NCBI RefSeq assembly: GCF_026745355.1 | Contig: NC_079204.1 | Span: 47,848,285-47,912,284 of the forward strand | DNA from: Beta vulgaris subsp. vulgaris | Taxonomy: Eukaryota > Streptophyta > Magnoliopsida > Caryophyllales > Amaranthaceae | Length of the DNA stretch: 64,000 nt | Reading direction: 5' to 3' | Shown: piece after piece, positions 42,597-55,564 of the stretch | Position numbering within the stretch: position 1 is the first letter of the stretch | Layout of the letters: each line of letters opens with the position of its first letter | The notes under the pieces: generated by a model | The model's database searches: none | Seen by the model: the letters and a program-made list of their open reading frames with translations, nothing else | Told to the model about the DNA's origin: nothing | Program-made: the position numbers and the translations under genes

Positions 42597-43650
42597 ATGC
42601 TCTATTTTTAGTGGGTTAACGACCCACCGGACAAATGTAACATTGCCCCTCCAGATCGAACCTATATTTGCTCAATGAATACACTGGACTCATGGTAAAC
42701 CATAAAGGTTTAATGTCCTTTCATAGTCAAGAGGTAACCCGATATTTAATACACATCGAAGTACATAATTGACCGGTGGATTAATGTTGCTAATGGGAAT
42801 AGTGATTCGCTATTTTTAACAATAGGTCCCCAAGATCTTTTAGTTCATCAACGTCTTCCCGTATGGAAAGACGCCTATTTGCCTTAAACTTGAGCGATAA
42901 ACACGTGATCAGTTATGTGATTTACATTACAAGTACAAAATGCTCAATTTTATACTATAATTTGAATGACCTTCAGCACTAGGCCCCCTAGTCGAAAGGA
43001 CCCTTGGCATTTCACCATTAATCCTGAATCTCTAGGATTGGTAGAATTGGTAGTATTTTATACATATTCGGTAGATTCGGACTCTTTTCCTGATAGCATG
43101 AAAGTGGAAATTCATCTTCTTGTAAGTGTATGCATCTGAATTAAGTACGAATACAGAACATAGTCGAAGTGACAAGATGTAATTTAAGCATACAATAGAC
43201 AAATTCAAGGTGCTGAAAGTTTTATGATCATTACTTAGCTATCCCCTCACAGTCCACATATCAGTCAGACTCCGGATACAACTCCAGGACTATAAATTAC
43301 ACTGCCAGTCCGCCACGCGGCGCTGTTCTTTTGCCTTCATTTAATGCTCTTCTTCTCCTGGCAACAATTACTTCGAAGTATGACCGACCATCACCCCTGT
43401 CCTTTACCAGAAATCTATCTATTAAAGGTAGGAAAAGCAAACAAGTATCATCCATCTAACAACCACAAAGCCTAAGTAAAACAAGCAATCTAGCAACAAC
43501 GAGCAAATAAGAGAACCCTTCGCATCATTGAACCTCATTTAACATAACAGAAAGTCTAGATTGGATTAGCCATATTCAAGATTAGGGCCAAACAAACCCA
43601 TCATCTTGAAGACAGAAAACCCAACTAACAAAATTGGGATCTGCAAACAC
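42597..43650. other. Downstream region of the KH/CCCH gene
   Basis: The part closest to the gene (about 43260-43650) is probably its 3' UTR. The rest, including GACCCACCGGACAAATG near 42620, was not recognised. Confidence 0.4.
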
Positions 43651-46600
43651 TCATACTCCAGACTTTCGTAGCTCGGCTGCCCCATGAGCAAAGTGGCACC
43701 TATCTCCAAAAGTACATGAACCCTTTGTAAAATTCTCACAGAGCTTGGTCCTGTAATTGCTTGAGGCAGGTCCATGAGCTGCAGATCCATGACCCCCAGG
43801 TCCATGGCCTCCAGGTCCATGGCCTCCGGGTCCTCCAGAAGCTTTCATGGGAGCATTTGCACCAACACTTGCTACGAGATCATGTACCATGTCACTTGCC
43901 ATCTTTATCTGATCAAAATTTCCTTCGAGTTCGATGTTTCTCTTTGTAGGGTCAGAATCATGATCCCGAATTGAAAGCTTTACTCCTGTTTGACGGCAAA
44001 TCTGCTTCGAGTTCACACCACTCTTACCAATAATGGCCCCTGCTAAGGAGGCATCAACACTAATCTTAGCAGTAGCAGAGGCACCAAAACCGGCAGGCAG
44101 AGCAGCTGGAACATGTGACTCGTTTCTCCCAAGAAAGCGTCCATGCATGGGTAGCCCCCCCATAGCACGAGGATCATCAAAGGACGGAACAACAGGTTTA
44201 TTCAGTTCCCACTCACCATGTGCAAAATGGCATTTGTCACCATATTTGCAACCTTCAGCAGAGCTGTACTTGTTGCACAGGCGGGTTTTGACAGTAGCTG
44301 CAGAGCCATTAGGAGCTTGTGGAGGAGGTGGAGCAACTCTTGATATGGTCGGTAAGTTCATCATCTGAGAGACAGCATTGTAGCCACCGGGGACATGGTG
44401 CAGGAAGTGACAACTTTCTCCAAATGGACATCCAGATGTACTGCATCACAGAATAGATCAGATTAGAGTAGTTAAGTCAAAGCCATGCATGCTATGAACA
44501 GGGGAATTCATTTCAAAAAAAAAAAAAAAGCAAATCCACATCTAAAGGCGCAATTTTCTCGAAACAGAATGGCCGATTAAATTCTTTCCACTTCATAGAA
44601 ACAGAGCAACATAAAATCCTCTTGGGCTAGCATATAATCACAAGTCCCACAAAGATTGATTGAGGCTAAAGTTTGCCGCCACAGAATCGAGTAAAACCAC
44701 ATTTTCAGGGAAAAGGGTCCCCAAAGTGCTGGCATCTAACAACAATAACAAGATATGCAACAAATCTCAATCAGCCACAGCAATCATATATAATACTAAC
44801 TGCAGAAAACATAACAATCTCGTCTCTATATCATAAGGCCACAATTAATAATACCCCCTTTTAACATAGTTAAACAAAACGCGACATAACTGAACCACAA
44901 ACAAATAACCCACAACTATTAAGCATACAGTACAAAAAGCAACCAGAGACCATAGATGTAGAGAAAAGTGCTATGAAATTTTAATATTTTCGGAAATACC
45001 AAAACTGAAAAGTGATGGGACTTTATGCAGATTAGTTACTTCCCCAAGAAAGTCACTACCTAACTGAAATGGAGGGATAATATAAAAAAAAAAATCCAAT
45101 TGTATACTGAAATGTTTATGCAATAAGGGTTGAATCCAGCAAGTATTCAACTTTGTTGGAGTCTTCTCCTAGGAAGAGAACTGAGTTTAAAATCTATACA
45201 TAGAGAAAGCCATGTGCATTGACAAATGCAAGCCGGTTTGGGCAGGGGTTGTTTCTTCTTTTTTCGTTAGCAAGGAAATTATCTACTCCATCCATTTGGT
45301 TCCGAGTTTGAATACTGGGTAACCCATAGACATCATCATATCAAAGCAACTTGATTTTGAAGCTGCACAAAACAATCTGATTCCACTGAAGGCCTTGAAA
45401 ACTTAAAGCAATCTCATTGTTCCATTAAAGGCCTTGAAAACTTCAACTACCTTCCATAAAAATATGGTGATATTTCACCCACGGAAGCCACAAAGTTTGA
45501 TTTTTTCACTTCAGCATTATATTTCTCACTTTACTAATAGAACAGGTTCAGCAACATAAAGAGTTTGAAAGACAGAATAGATGTGCAAGGTGTTATAAAC
45601 CATATGTGTTACAAGAATCACATCATAGTACAATCCATATGCCTACTCAAATTTTGGCTCATCCCAAAGGCAGGGTGCTTTCTTTCCATCCAAAAAAACC
45701 AATAATAATAATCTCTCCATGTAGTCCACATTTCACATAAATATAGCCTACCCATCAGGAAAGTCCACATTAAGTTTCCTAGAAAATATAAGTCTCTGAA
45801 CTCTGAAGTCTTAAAAATATATAAAGTCACTAATTTTGATTTCAGATTGAAGATCTAGGTTTATGAGCTACTGCTTGCTAGATTAAGAGACCTAAATCTT
45901 GTATACGAAATTTTCCAAGCACTTGTTCGCATGCATTTTTTGCACGTGAAAAAGGAACACAATCACCAGTTTCAGAATCATCAAAACAAAAAAGAGTTTC
46001 CAGAGTAGCTACATTGTTACAAAGAAACACTCCAACTTCTCAAGCTAGACATTCTTCTAATAATAAAGCTGAAATTGATGTGCAATAAAACCCACTTCTG
46101 AAGGAAGAGAACTTAGCGGAATATCAGCAAAAACATGGCACAAGAAAAGAGTAAAGATTTAGAAGTGACATAAGGCATAATCCTATGAAGGTAGAAATAG
46201 CAATACATTCAGAAAGGCAAAAATAAGCACTGTCGATTACAGAGCAACTAATAGAACATAGTGCAATCAAGCAAGCCATAGGTACTACATTAATGTGGAT
46301 AACTGCATTTGCATGCTTATGGATTGTAAATTTCGCTCCTGTGGGCAACATACAGCCTAAAACGTTTGTACAAAGATATGCTACAATGTCAATATTTATT
46401 AGATAGATAAAGATTAGAACCTGAAGAACTTGGTGCAAGGCTTTGATTTGCTTCCTATACCACTTGAATCCGATTCTGTTACAAAACATTAATTGTTTTA
46501 TGTGAGTTTTCCTTGCCTTCCTTGATTTGAGTATGTTGTAATAAAAATCAAACTTGAAAAGTATTTTCATATAGTTCAAAAACAATGCTACTACCACTAG

Positions 46601-47540
46601 CTTTGTCACACGATTAAACAAATTTTTTAATGCATATATATATGAATACATAGATATCTAAGTTAATGTGAGGCTTTTAATAAATTACAAATGTGAAGCA
46701 TTACAATGGTGGCTTGAGTATCCATATACATAATACATGTATTAGTTCTTTGTAATGCAATTTCGCACAATGATGATTAAGTGATATTTCAACTCATCCT
46801 TGGTGAATTCGGTTTCCTACTTCACATACATAATCATCAAAGTTGACTCCAAACTGTTCAATCAAAACATTGCACCCAACCCTTCCAAGCCACAAACAGA
46901 ACGTGTTATAACTCCTTATCACAAAAGTTACGAAGAGTGCTTAAAAGAATTTACACACACCCAAAAAGAGAAACACTGCCTCGACAACGAACGACTGATT
47001 CGTCAAGAGCTCAAATCAGCAAATGAATTACTAAAATGACAGGTCAAAATTACATAAACATATAGTACTGCAAACAGTAATGATATACCATAATTGGAAT
47101 TTAAACATAAAAGTAAATAGTGACATCACCAAGTGTCGATTCTTTCCTTCTTTTAAAGATAGTACTTCTATTCGTGACATCACCAGTAAACCAAACGAAA
47201 TATTTTCATTTGAAATTTGGTGTTTTTCTATCCTAAAACAGATTTTTCAAAATCTGAAACCTTGTTTCTTGCTGTTAAGTTCAGATCCAAGACAAAAAGT
47301 ACAGAATCATAACTTGTACAGCAAAATAAACTCACATAAATCAGCAATAACATAAGTGTAAAGCTCAAAACAAAAACAACTAAAATATTTCGGAACATAA
47401 AATCACATAAAACGCCATAAAAATACAGAAAATTCGAGAAAATAGCAAGAAAAAGAAAAAGAAATACCTTGCTTGAACTTCTTGAATCCGCCATTAGCGT
47501 TTGCAGCTCCAGCATCATGTCTTCTCTTTCGGGCGTCCAT
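43651..47540 (-). CDS. KH domain and CCCH zinc-finger RNA-binding protein (three exons)
   Basis: Exons on the minus strand: 47540-47468 (ATG at 47540), 46475-46421 and 44440-43651. All borders are GT-AG and the phases join without a shift, giving 305 residues. It starts MDARKRRHDAG. Domains: CCCH finger 1, residues 38-57 (C-x8-C-x5-C-x3-H, CTKFFSTSGCPFGESCHFLH); CCCH finger 2, residues 98-117 (same spacing); a KH domain around residues 167-230 with its GKSG loop at 181-184; a GGHGPGGHGPGGHG linker; CCCH finger 3, residues 277-295 (C-x7-C-x5-C-x3-H). This is the plant KH/CCCH family (Arabidopsis C3H36/C3H52 type, about 250-300 residues), thought to bind RNA. AAACCCTAG telo-box motifs lie in the 5' flank at about 47640 and 47690. 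Introns (44441-46420, 46476-47467) hold no other gene; a 175-codon open frame at 46124-46651 is probably chance. Confidence 0.92.
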
Positions 47541-48160
47541 TGAAGTAAAATTTCTGAGCTAAATCGAGCTAAAACAACAACGAAATTAACTAAGAAATGA
47601 AAATTGCGAGAGCAATTTCTTCAAATTAGAGATCTAAAACCCTAGAAAAAAAAAGGGTGAGAAAAATTGGGGAAAAGGTAGAAACCCTAGCAAGAGTTCT
47701 AGGGTTTAGAGATTTGGAGGAGAGAGAAAGAGGGAAGAGAGACGCCTCGAGGGAAGTGAAAGAGAGAGAATTGAGCGCTGGATGTTTAGTTTTTAGAATT
47801 TTAGATTTTTTGGGTGTTTTTATTTATTTATTTACTTATTTACTTATTTTTATTTTTTTGAGGTGTGGAAATAATATGAGTGGGAGAGAAATGGAAATTG
47901 AAGAATTATTTGGTTTGGGTTTTCTTATCTTCGTTTTATATTTATGAAAGGAAACTTAAGTCGGTTTTAATTTTTGGAAAAAAGAGGGAAAAAGAAAATG
48001 AAGATTGACTGGTGGTCACGTGCTACATGAGCAACAAAAATAAGAATCCAATGGCTGGATGGATTGCTGATATGGTTGGACTAGGCCTAATAAGGCTCTT
48101 CAGATAGTCGGTCTCACCCAGGCCCGTAAACAAAAGGAATCTTTGGAGGCTAATCGGCTA
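47541..48160. other. 5' UTR and promoter region of the KH/CCCH gene
   Basis: Contains several AACCCTAG motifs (telo-boxes, common near transcription starts of plant housekeeping genes) and GA-rich stretches at 47715-47780. No separate gene. Confidence 0.45.
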
Positions 48161-48515
48161 AGGACATGTCCTATTAATCTTATTTTGATATTTTCAGTTT
48201 ACTTCAATTCAGTTTTATTCAATTCTATTTATTTCATTTCGTTATTATTTGTTCGATTAAGTTCGATTAAGTTCTATTCATTTCATTTCAGTTGCAATCA
48301 GTTCGATTCAGGTCAGTTCCTAATTTATTTCTCTAATAATTTATTATTATTATTTCATAACTTATTATTATTTAATAACTTAATATTACAAATTTATTAG
48401 TAATTAAATAATATTTTATCTTATTATTATTAAATATTAACATATTATATTATTAAAAACTATATTATATTATATTATATTATATAAAATTAATATTATA
48501 TTATATTATTTTGTA

Positions 48516-48827
48516 CTTCCTCCGTTTCTTAAAGATCTTCCCTCTTTCCGTTTAAGTGCGTTTCCAAAAGATCTTCCCTCTTTTATTTTATTTCTTATTT
48601 GTAAATTTTTTTTCCCTTTTTACCCTCTCATGTCCCTATTATATGGTCCACCATTACATTGTTAATTCAATTTATTCCCTTTCTCTCTCCTACTTTAACC
48701 CCTTTTTATTTATTTATTTATCTTAACCCCTTTCTCTCCCCTACTTTATCCACCTCATATCCCACACAAATGGATCCTCCTTGATATTTGTAGGAACAGT
48801 TCAAAGAAGATCTTTAGGAAACAGAGA
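48516..48827. mobile_element. Degenerate Stowaway-like MITE
   Basis: Begins CTTCCTCCGTTTCTTAAAGA after a TA and ends TCTTTAGGAAACAGAG, the inverse with a few changes. Contains an internal repeat of AAAGATCTTCCCTCTTT. Confidence 0.65.
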
Positions 48828-48833
48828 TAATAT

Positions 48834-48893
48834 TATATTTTATTATATTATATTATATTATATTATATTATATTATATTATATTATATTATAT
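48834..48893 (+). repeat. ATATT microsatellite
   Basis: About 12 units of the pentamer TATAT/TATTA type (TTATATTATATTATA). A shorter block of the same type lies at 48462-48485. Confidence 0.85.
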
Positions 48894-49194
48894 TAATATT
48901 GTTATTAATATTATTTATTTATTAATTTTTACTTATTAATTAATCATGGCTAAATTATTAGTTATCATTTGATTAAGTTTAGTTTATTTGAAATCAGTTC
49001 AGTTTATTTGAAATCAGTTCAGTTCAATTGTTTTATGTTGAAGAGAACAGGTTTGCTAACAACCCAAGAAATTGTAACATATTAATTGTTTAATTATTAA
49101 CATATTAATTGCTAACAACCCAAGGAACTGTAACATAGCCATGTGGTCAAGACACTGGCTTTGGTATCTTATGCTTAAGGACCAACATGCGAAT

Positions 49195-49850
49195 CAATTT
49201 GTAGTAGAGTTTGTTACAATTCTTTGGAGTCTATGAATTCAAAGAAATAAGCTCATTTTCCCAGCTAAAAACAATCTTCACCCCACTATGTTCATGGAAC
49301 AAATAAAAACGTGGAAAGAAAGATGGTGGATGACGCAAGAGAAAAAAGAAGGTGAGGAAGGAAAGGAAATCAATGATGTTGGAAACAATTCTGAGGATTC
49401 AACATTGGCTTATGACAAGAACTGGATAGAAGAGGTTGCAAAATGGCGGCTAATTGTAAATGGCGCTTGGAAGAAAGAAGTGAATGGAGACATGAAGAAT
49501 AGAAAGCAGCATATGGATGGACACTCATGGAGACGGCAATGGAAGTGGAGTGTGGTAGTGAAAAAATTCAAGCAATGTCGAGTTTACAAGCAGAGGCAAA
49601 GGCAATTCTACAAAGCTTGAAGATTGTCCTACAACGTAACATGGATAAACTTCAAGTCTGGACAGACTGCAAAATTGTTATCCTAATGTTGAGCTCACCA
49701 CATGAAGCACCACCTCCTGTTAAAGCAATTTTAAGGGATATCACTTTATTACTTAATCACTTAACGAGTTTTAATGTTACTCATGTTAGTAGCATTAAGG
49801 TTACTAAAGCCCAGTCCATTGCCATCAAGGTAAGGAAGGCAAATAGGTAA
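49195..49850 (+). pseudogene. LINE ORF2 C-terminal remnant
   Basis: Reads QFVVEFVTILWSL, a stop, IQRNKLIF, then KWRLIVNGAWKKEVNGD. After a frame change near 49520 it reads MSSLQAEAKAILQSL, LQVWTDCKIVI and VTHVSSIKV. This is the zinc-binding/reverse-transcriptase end followed by the RNase H (RVT_3) domain of a plant LINE. One stop and one frameshift. Poly-A end not found. Confidence 0.65.
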
Positions 49851-49877
49851 TCTTTCTGTTTTCTTTTTATCTATATA

Positions 49878-50086
49878 CTTCATCCGTTTCTTTTTACTCG
49901 CTACACTTTTCATTATGGGAAGTTTCACCTTACTTGCTACACTTTTTTTTTGGGCAATAAACTCTCTCTATCTCTCTCCTCCCACATGGGTCCTTTTTCT
50001 TTTTACTCTCTACATCTCTCTTCTCCAAAAATTGCCTCGGAGTCCGTGAAATGAGAAGTGTAGCGAGTAAAAAGAAACAGAGGAAG
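49878..50086. mobile_element. Stowaway MITE, 209 bases
   Basis: Flanked by TA (49876-49877 and 50087-50088). Ends CTTCATCCGTTTCTTTTTAC and GTAAAAAGAAACAGAGGAAG are inverted with two or three changes, extending inward with TCGCTACACTT and AAGTGTAGCGA. Confidence 0.88.
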
Positions 50087-50099
50087 TATTATATATATT

Positions 50100-50881
50100 A
50101 AAAAGTAAAGATGTCAATCAAGTCATTATTACGATTAGATTCAGATCATTTATGATCAATTATTTAGGATCGAATCCATTTTTATAACTGATCTTGTAAG
50201 CTTGGGACATCTCAAGATTATTGAAAATTCTAAGTGCAATTTTAGCACTTGATCCAATAGTATGTTATGTGTAAACTCTAAAATATAGTTATGATCATTT
50301 CTAAGTCGATGTTACGCTTCATTAATTTGAAAGTGTCCTAACTCCCAAGGGAAAAAGATGAACACCAAAAGAGAAGTGCAAGGGCTAAACTTATGAATGG
50401 CTCCACATGAACCTTTGCTTGAAGCAGAAATTTATAGTCTCACTGTAGTTAAAGAGAATAGTAAATAAGACGATTAGGTTAAGGGCACGTTCTTTTAACT
50501 TTGCGAAAAAAAAAATCAGGGTCAGGATTCATCAACTACAATCATTTGTAAACATAAGGCTGTATAAAGGCTCACTGCTCATTAGGTTTGATAAGTACAA
50601 TGCTAATAAGTACAGTAAAGAGAACACAGCCTAAACGAGACTCGTCATAATTGCGGAAGTTTGAGATAAACCTGCAATGATTCATTTCAAGGACGACGAG
50701 AAGAAACTGATTTAAAGCTAGAAGGCTGTAAAGAAAACAGCCACTCAAGGAATGATTATACTATATTACCTAGTTAACTCATTCAAATCCAAAGCAATTG
50801 ATGGAACCAGAAGTCCAGACGTTCTACTATCTAATACAAAAGGCCGCCTAAGGTCAAGACGCTGTACAATTCATCCTAGCC
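50100..50881. other. NSE4 downstream flank
   Basis: AT-rich; the final 200 bases before 50882 are probably the NSE4 3' UTR. No other feature. Confidence 0.4.
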
Positions 50882-53800
50882 TCATATAATTTTGCGCTTC
50901 CCCTTTCTTATATAAGCAGCTCTTGATCTGTTTTCATCACTCTCTGGTGAGTCTTCTACAACGGTCTGTTCCTGTAGAACCAGACCTCGGTTCCTTGATA
51001 ATTTTCTAATTGGAGTAGTTGTAGCTACTCTTTCAGGATCTGCATTTGCTGATTCTGCTGGAAACTCTGAATCAGCAAACGTGTCTGCTGGAACCCTGTG
51101 TGGCATCAATTCCTCGCCTTCCACAACAGAATCCAACATCAACTGTGAAATCAAACAAACAAATATATAAGGAAACATCCTTCACTCAGCCAAGCTATTG
51201 GAAAACAGTAGACTTTATCAACAGAGTAACAAACATTCTCCAGTTTGGTGCATCAATATATAGGCATACTAAATAATACCCCAATCATTGTTCAGTTTCT
51301 TAATTAAATATAACAAAATTAATAAGAATAAAAGACATAAAAAATCATCATTAAGTAGTTAGATTAACTGGAAAACAGTTTTCAATTTATCATTTATATT
51401 AAGAATTGAGACAGAGATAAATAAGTTTATCAAGAGGGTGAACAGTATAAAAAAATAGTGCTAATTTGGAAACCAATTTTATTAATGTTACTCTAGTGGG
51501 TTAACCTACCTACTGTACACAAAGTCTCTTCTGATTGGCAGAGTATTATAAATCTACTGTTCTACATACATAACATTTTGCCCTCGGCCCTACCCATTCA
51601 ATACTTTCAACACAAACTTCACAAATTTAGGAGGGAACTATTTTGTAGAAAATCTTACTAATTCTAGAGTAAATAACCAACATAGAGCCCTATAAACCTG
51701 TCAAAAACTGACCCGCAAAACCTGATGCAATACTATCCACACCCAATAAATAAGGTTAACAGCACAAAGTCAGCCCATTCAACTAAAAAGTTGCTAGATT
51801 GCATTTAACCCAAAAACCCAACTGAGCAAAGAAGAATCAAATTCAGATGAAATTCTCATATGCACATCAAAAGTTGATGCAAACTGAAAGAACAGCAAAA
51901 GACTCTTCAAAGTTCAAACCCAATAAACCAGCCCACCTGCTTGAGACATCTAACTATCTAAGTCATCCATACGCCCACCCCCCTCCAGCCCAAATAAAGA
52001 TAGAAATAAATAAATAAAAGGTAAAAGAAGAATAAAAAAGAGGAATAACTTTCCTAGACCTGAAAGACTAGTTTCGATTCCCCAAAAAAAATGTTAGTTT
52101 AGTTCATGAATTTCATAAACTCTGAGTACTTAGCCCACAATGCCTTAAAGAATTTCAGATCAAGGCTTCAAGCTAAAATATATTCAAGAAAACATCGATT
52201 AGCTATGTGGAAAATTCCAGCAGGAAAAAGGTTGAGCTGAACCATAAGCCTCATTTACGAAGATAAAGTTACACATCTTTTAAACTAGATGAAACTATTA
52301 AACAGTAAACTTGACTGATCAGATCTACTAGGCCTAATAATATCTAATAATAGACACGAGTAAAACAAATTAACTAGTATACCTAGAAATTCACAACCAT
52401 CCTATGGGACTCAATTGACATTGAAGATGCACAACATAATTATGCAACTGGAAAGGATTGAACTGCAAATATACCTTCCAGTCCTTATAGTCAAATCTGA
52501 AAACAAAGTGACTGTAGGAAACTCTGCCTGATGCTACTGCTTCTGCAGCTGGTGCATTTCTAGGGCCTGTCAGAAGAGAAGAAACAGTACATTAGTTTTG
52601 AGTGTGTCAACAAGAATGTTCGTATATATGTATGAGTCTATAAGTAGCTGCTCTTACAAACAAAATGGCCATTCTCATTTGCAGTAATTTCTGCTCTGCC
52701 ATCTTTCACTAGAAATGAGAAAGCAAATAAGTTTTCTACTGTCTGAGCGAAGGATTTTCTGTTCAGGACTAGATTTTCCAGCCGGACCCTTCGATTTTTC
52801 CTCAAAATACCAAACATAATTGACATATTCTTGTCTGTATCAGTTTTCTCTTCCTTAAGGTTATTGAGCTGCAAAACAAAGAAACAGGTATTTATGAATA
52901 ACATGCGAAAGTAAAAATGCGTCTTTCAGCTAGGAACAAGCAACCACAACTTGCCTCCTCAACCAATGTAAGAGTTACAAAAGTCAATTAGGCAAATAAG
53001 CCACTCTTACCTCTTCTGGCCGTGAAGTATCAGTTGGTTTCACATGCTTTTTACGAACTATAGACTTCCTTCTCTTCAGTTCAGAACTCATAGGCCCTAG
53101 CCTGTAAAATTAATAAAGAGAGAGATGATCTAGACAATAGAACTAGTGAGGAAATGTAATCATAAATTCAAATTTCTTGGCAAAGTAATTACATGGTACA
53201 GCATCCTGTGCCTTTTCTAAATATATGAGAAACTGCAAGCCCAATGTCTTTCCAAAGTACCAAATCGCTTGAATTATCCACACTGCTGGTAGCTCTACCT
53301 TGCCGACCAAAATCCCTAAACAAGCAAGATACAAAATCTGATGGAGTTACTCCCTCATTTTTCTGTGCCTTGACAGATTTCAAAAAACTGCTTGTAATGT
53401 CCATCAGAGCCTCTGCATCAGCCACTTGCTCCCGGGGTTTCTCAACTGAGAATTCAAGGAAAAATTAAAACCAATGTTAATAAAAGGTAATATTGTTCTC
53501 ATTAGTCATTACTCGTCTTTTATTTGTATCATGGTATGAAACTCAAGGGTTCCCAACTAGGGCTGTGCTGCAAGAAAAAACAAGCAATTGGATAATGACG
53601 CAAGAAAAGTGCATGAAATTGCAAGAATTTGCTTCGCCAACCTATCAGTTGTAGTGTGTGTATCTACTGAAATACATTTAGCCAGGATAACAAACAACTT
53701 TCACTTAATAAGATATCCAGATTTTTTTACCGTAGTAAGGGATAGAAAGCATTCTTCAAAAACGTCAAAAGAGAGGGAGATAAAGTGAGGGAATTCTTTG

Positions 53801-54736
53801 ATGCTTAACTACTCAATGTTAGCAAGGGAAAGAAAAGCATTCTTCAAAAACTTCAAAAGAGAGGGAGATAAAGTGAGAGCATTTTTTGATGCTTAACTAC
53901 TTAACCATAAATGACGGTTAATGTAACCCTCAATTACACAATGAACCCTCTTCTCTCTATCGTTTGATACTATCACAGATTAAATTAAGCATCAACTATC
54001 CTAATGACACCCTTCCTAAATCACACTATGTCCTCTCTACCAATTGATGATTACAGCACCCCCGACCTTGCAAATAAAGATTCCACCTCATGTCATTAAT
54101 GTATATTCTAATGCACATTGTCAAAATGATCTCAGCAAGATTATTATAAGTTCATAATCCTGAGAAATCCAACACACCCAATATATACCAAAGCTGAATG
54201 TACAACACAAAAAGCGAAGCCGATAACAATTCAACAAATCTAAGCTCCCCCTGAGCCCCAGGAATAGTCAAATATAACCAATGAAAGGAAAGCATCATAA
54301 TTATCAGCAAATTTCAGCATTATTACAACAAAAACCCCAAAACTTAAACTCAATGTGTATACCTTTCGCATGTAAACTCTCCACTTCATCAATAATAGAC
54401 TTAAACCTCTGCGAATCCGGCTGCGACAAATCATGCGTATCACCTACAAATTACAACAATGTAGTTAGCACTACAATTCAAACAAAACACAAACTCCCAA
54501 TCAAACCACACAATTGAAGTAAAAAAGTTACCAGAAAGTAAATTTTTGACGGCGAGATATCTAGAACGCAGATTTCTCCTTACTACAACTTCATCTTCTT
54601 GTTCAACTTCATCAACATGTTGTTGCTGCTGCTCATTAGAAGTTGAATTAGCTTCAATTTTGCTACTCCTCAATTCTCTAACTCGTGTGTTAGTATTATT
54701 GCTTCTACTACCTGCCTCTTTCTTCACTCTCGCCAT
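50882..54736 (-). CDS. NSE4: NSE4, kleisin subunit of the SMC5/6 complex (seven exons)
   Basis: Exons on the minus strand: 54736-54532, 54443-54363, 53445-53193, 53101-53011, 52868-52658, 52566-52475, 51142-50882. Every intron has GT-AG ends and the phases add up, giving 397 residues. The N-terminus is basic and Q/E-rich, then [17 protein letters not shown], the usual NSE4 start. The middle has [36 protein letters not shown] and [13 protein letters not shown]; then [15 protein letters not shown]. The C-terminal NSE4 domain has [38 protein letters not shown] and [11 protein letters not shown], then ends with a basic [11 protein letters not shown]4 bridges the SMC5 and SMC6 heads and supports DNA repair and chromosome segregation in the nucleus. 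An E2F-type site lies upstream. Confidence 0.93.
53737..53905. repeat. Tandem duplication of about 85 bases in NSE4 intron 2
   Basis: Two units sharing GCATTCTTCAAAAAC, CAAAAGAGAGGGAGATAAAG and TTTGATGCTTAACTACT, at about 53740 and 53826, with a few differences. Confidence 0.8.
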
Positions 54737-54963
54737 TGTCGCAAAAACCCTAGAAATTGGGTTTGATTTTGTGCAAGTAGACGGAACCCTAAAACGGAGG
54801 AATTCGACGGAAAAAAGGGGGAGGAAATTTGAAAAGTGGGATAATAGAAATTCAAAGTGGGGTAATAAATAATAAATCGTTTGTTCATAGAAATATTGAA
54901 TTGTTTATAGAGAAGGGGGTGTTTGTTTTGTGAGGGGTTCGAAAAATTGAAGGCACCCGGGGA

Positions 54964-54972
54964 TTTTCCCGC
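54964..54972 (+). promoter_or_regulatory. E2F-type site upstream of NSE4
   Basis: TTTTCCCGC lies about 230 bases upstream of the NSE4 start codon. It matches the plant E2F consensus TTTSSCGC, which marks S-phase genes. This fits a chromosome maintenance gene; function is inferred. Confidence 0.55.
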
Positions 54973-55059
54973 ACTCTCCCTCTCCGTCAAAATATTTCAA
55001 TTTTCACAAACAAACGCTGGTAACTGGTAAGTGGTAACTCCACATAAATGTTACTGTTA

Positions 55060-55140
55060 GGTCGACTGGTTAAGTTAAGCATAATTTTAGATGTTGTATT
55101 TAGCCTTTATTTTTTGTTGTATATAGCACTTATGTATTTG
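55060..55140. mobile_element. Half copy of the palindromic MITE at 870-1200
   Basis: TTAAGCATAATTTTAGATGT and TGTATTTAGCC match the right end of the 870-1200 element (GTTAGGCATAATTTTAGATG). The other half was not found. Confidence 0.5.
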
Positions 55141-55302
55141 AATTGTTGATGGTTTTCTTTTTGTAAAGTCTTTTGTTATTTTTAAAATTAAGTAAGTAGT
55201 TTCTTGTTTATTTTTTAATTAAAGTAAGTAGTTAGAATAGAGATGTAATGAGGGTAAATTGGGATTAATAATATTTTGGTGTCCTACTCCTCTTCCCATA
55301 TA

Positions 55303-55562
55303 CTCCCTCCGTCCTTTATTAGTTTACCCCTTTTGATTTTTAACACTATTCACATACATGACTTTGACTATATCTTGTAATTTGTATTTAAGGAAAAATA
55401 TAGTCATGTGAGATCTTGTTGGATTCGTCTCAATGTGTATTATTCAAATATTAACTTTTTGTAATTTTTGCTTATCGAAAATTAGAGATATTAAGATTTA
55501 AATTAGTATCTCGGCAATTGTTGCCTCAAAGAAAGGGGTAAACTAATAGAGGACGGAGGGAG
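55303..55562. mobile_element. Stowaway MITE, 260 bases
   Basis: Flanked by TA (55301-55302 and 55563-55564). Ends CTCCCTCCGTCCTTTATTAG and CTAATAGAGGACGGAGGGAG are inverted with one change, followed inward by TTTACCCCTTT and AAAGGGGTAAA. Confidence 0.92.
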
Positions 55563-55564
55563 TA

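Larger units (their letters stand above)
48160..49055. mobile_element. Tourist-like element with TTCAGTTCAGTT repeats, split by a MITE
   Basis: The left end (ACATGTCCTATTAATCTTAT) and right end (TTTTATGTTGAAGAGAACAGG) are partial inverted repeats. Inside each end are repeats of TTCAGTT/TTCGATTAAG type. It resembles 1205-1420 and 57808-57900. A Stowaway-like MITE (48516-48827) and AT microsatellites lie inside. Exact borders uncertain. Confidence 0.5.

Noticed and set aside
42597..43260. Possible extra gene between Copia 2 and the KH/CCCH gene
   Set aside because: No open frame of useful length and no recognisable motif on either strand.
46124..46651. 175-codon minus-strand open frame inside the first large intron of the KH/CCCH gene
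   Set aside because: It overlaps exon 2, has no recognisable domain and consists of AT-rich hydrophobic codons as expected by chance.
49136..49180. TAGCCATGTGGTCAAGACAC considered as part of a tRNA gene
   Set aside because: No cloverleaf or B box at the right distance; it lies at the edge of LINE debris.
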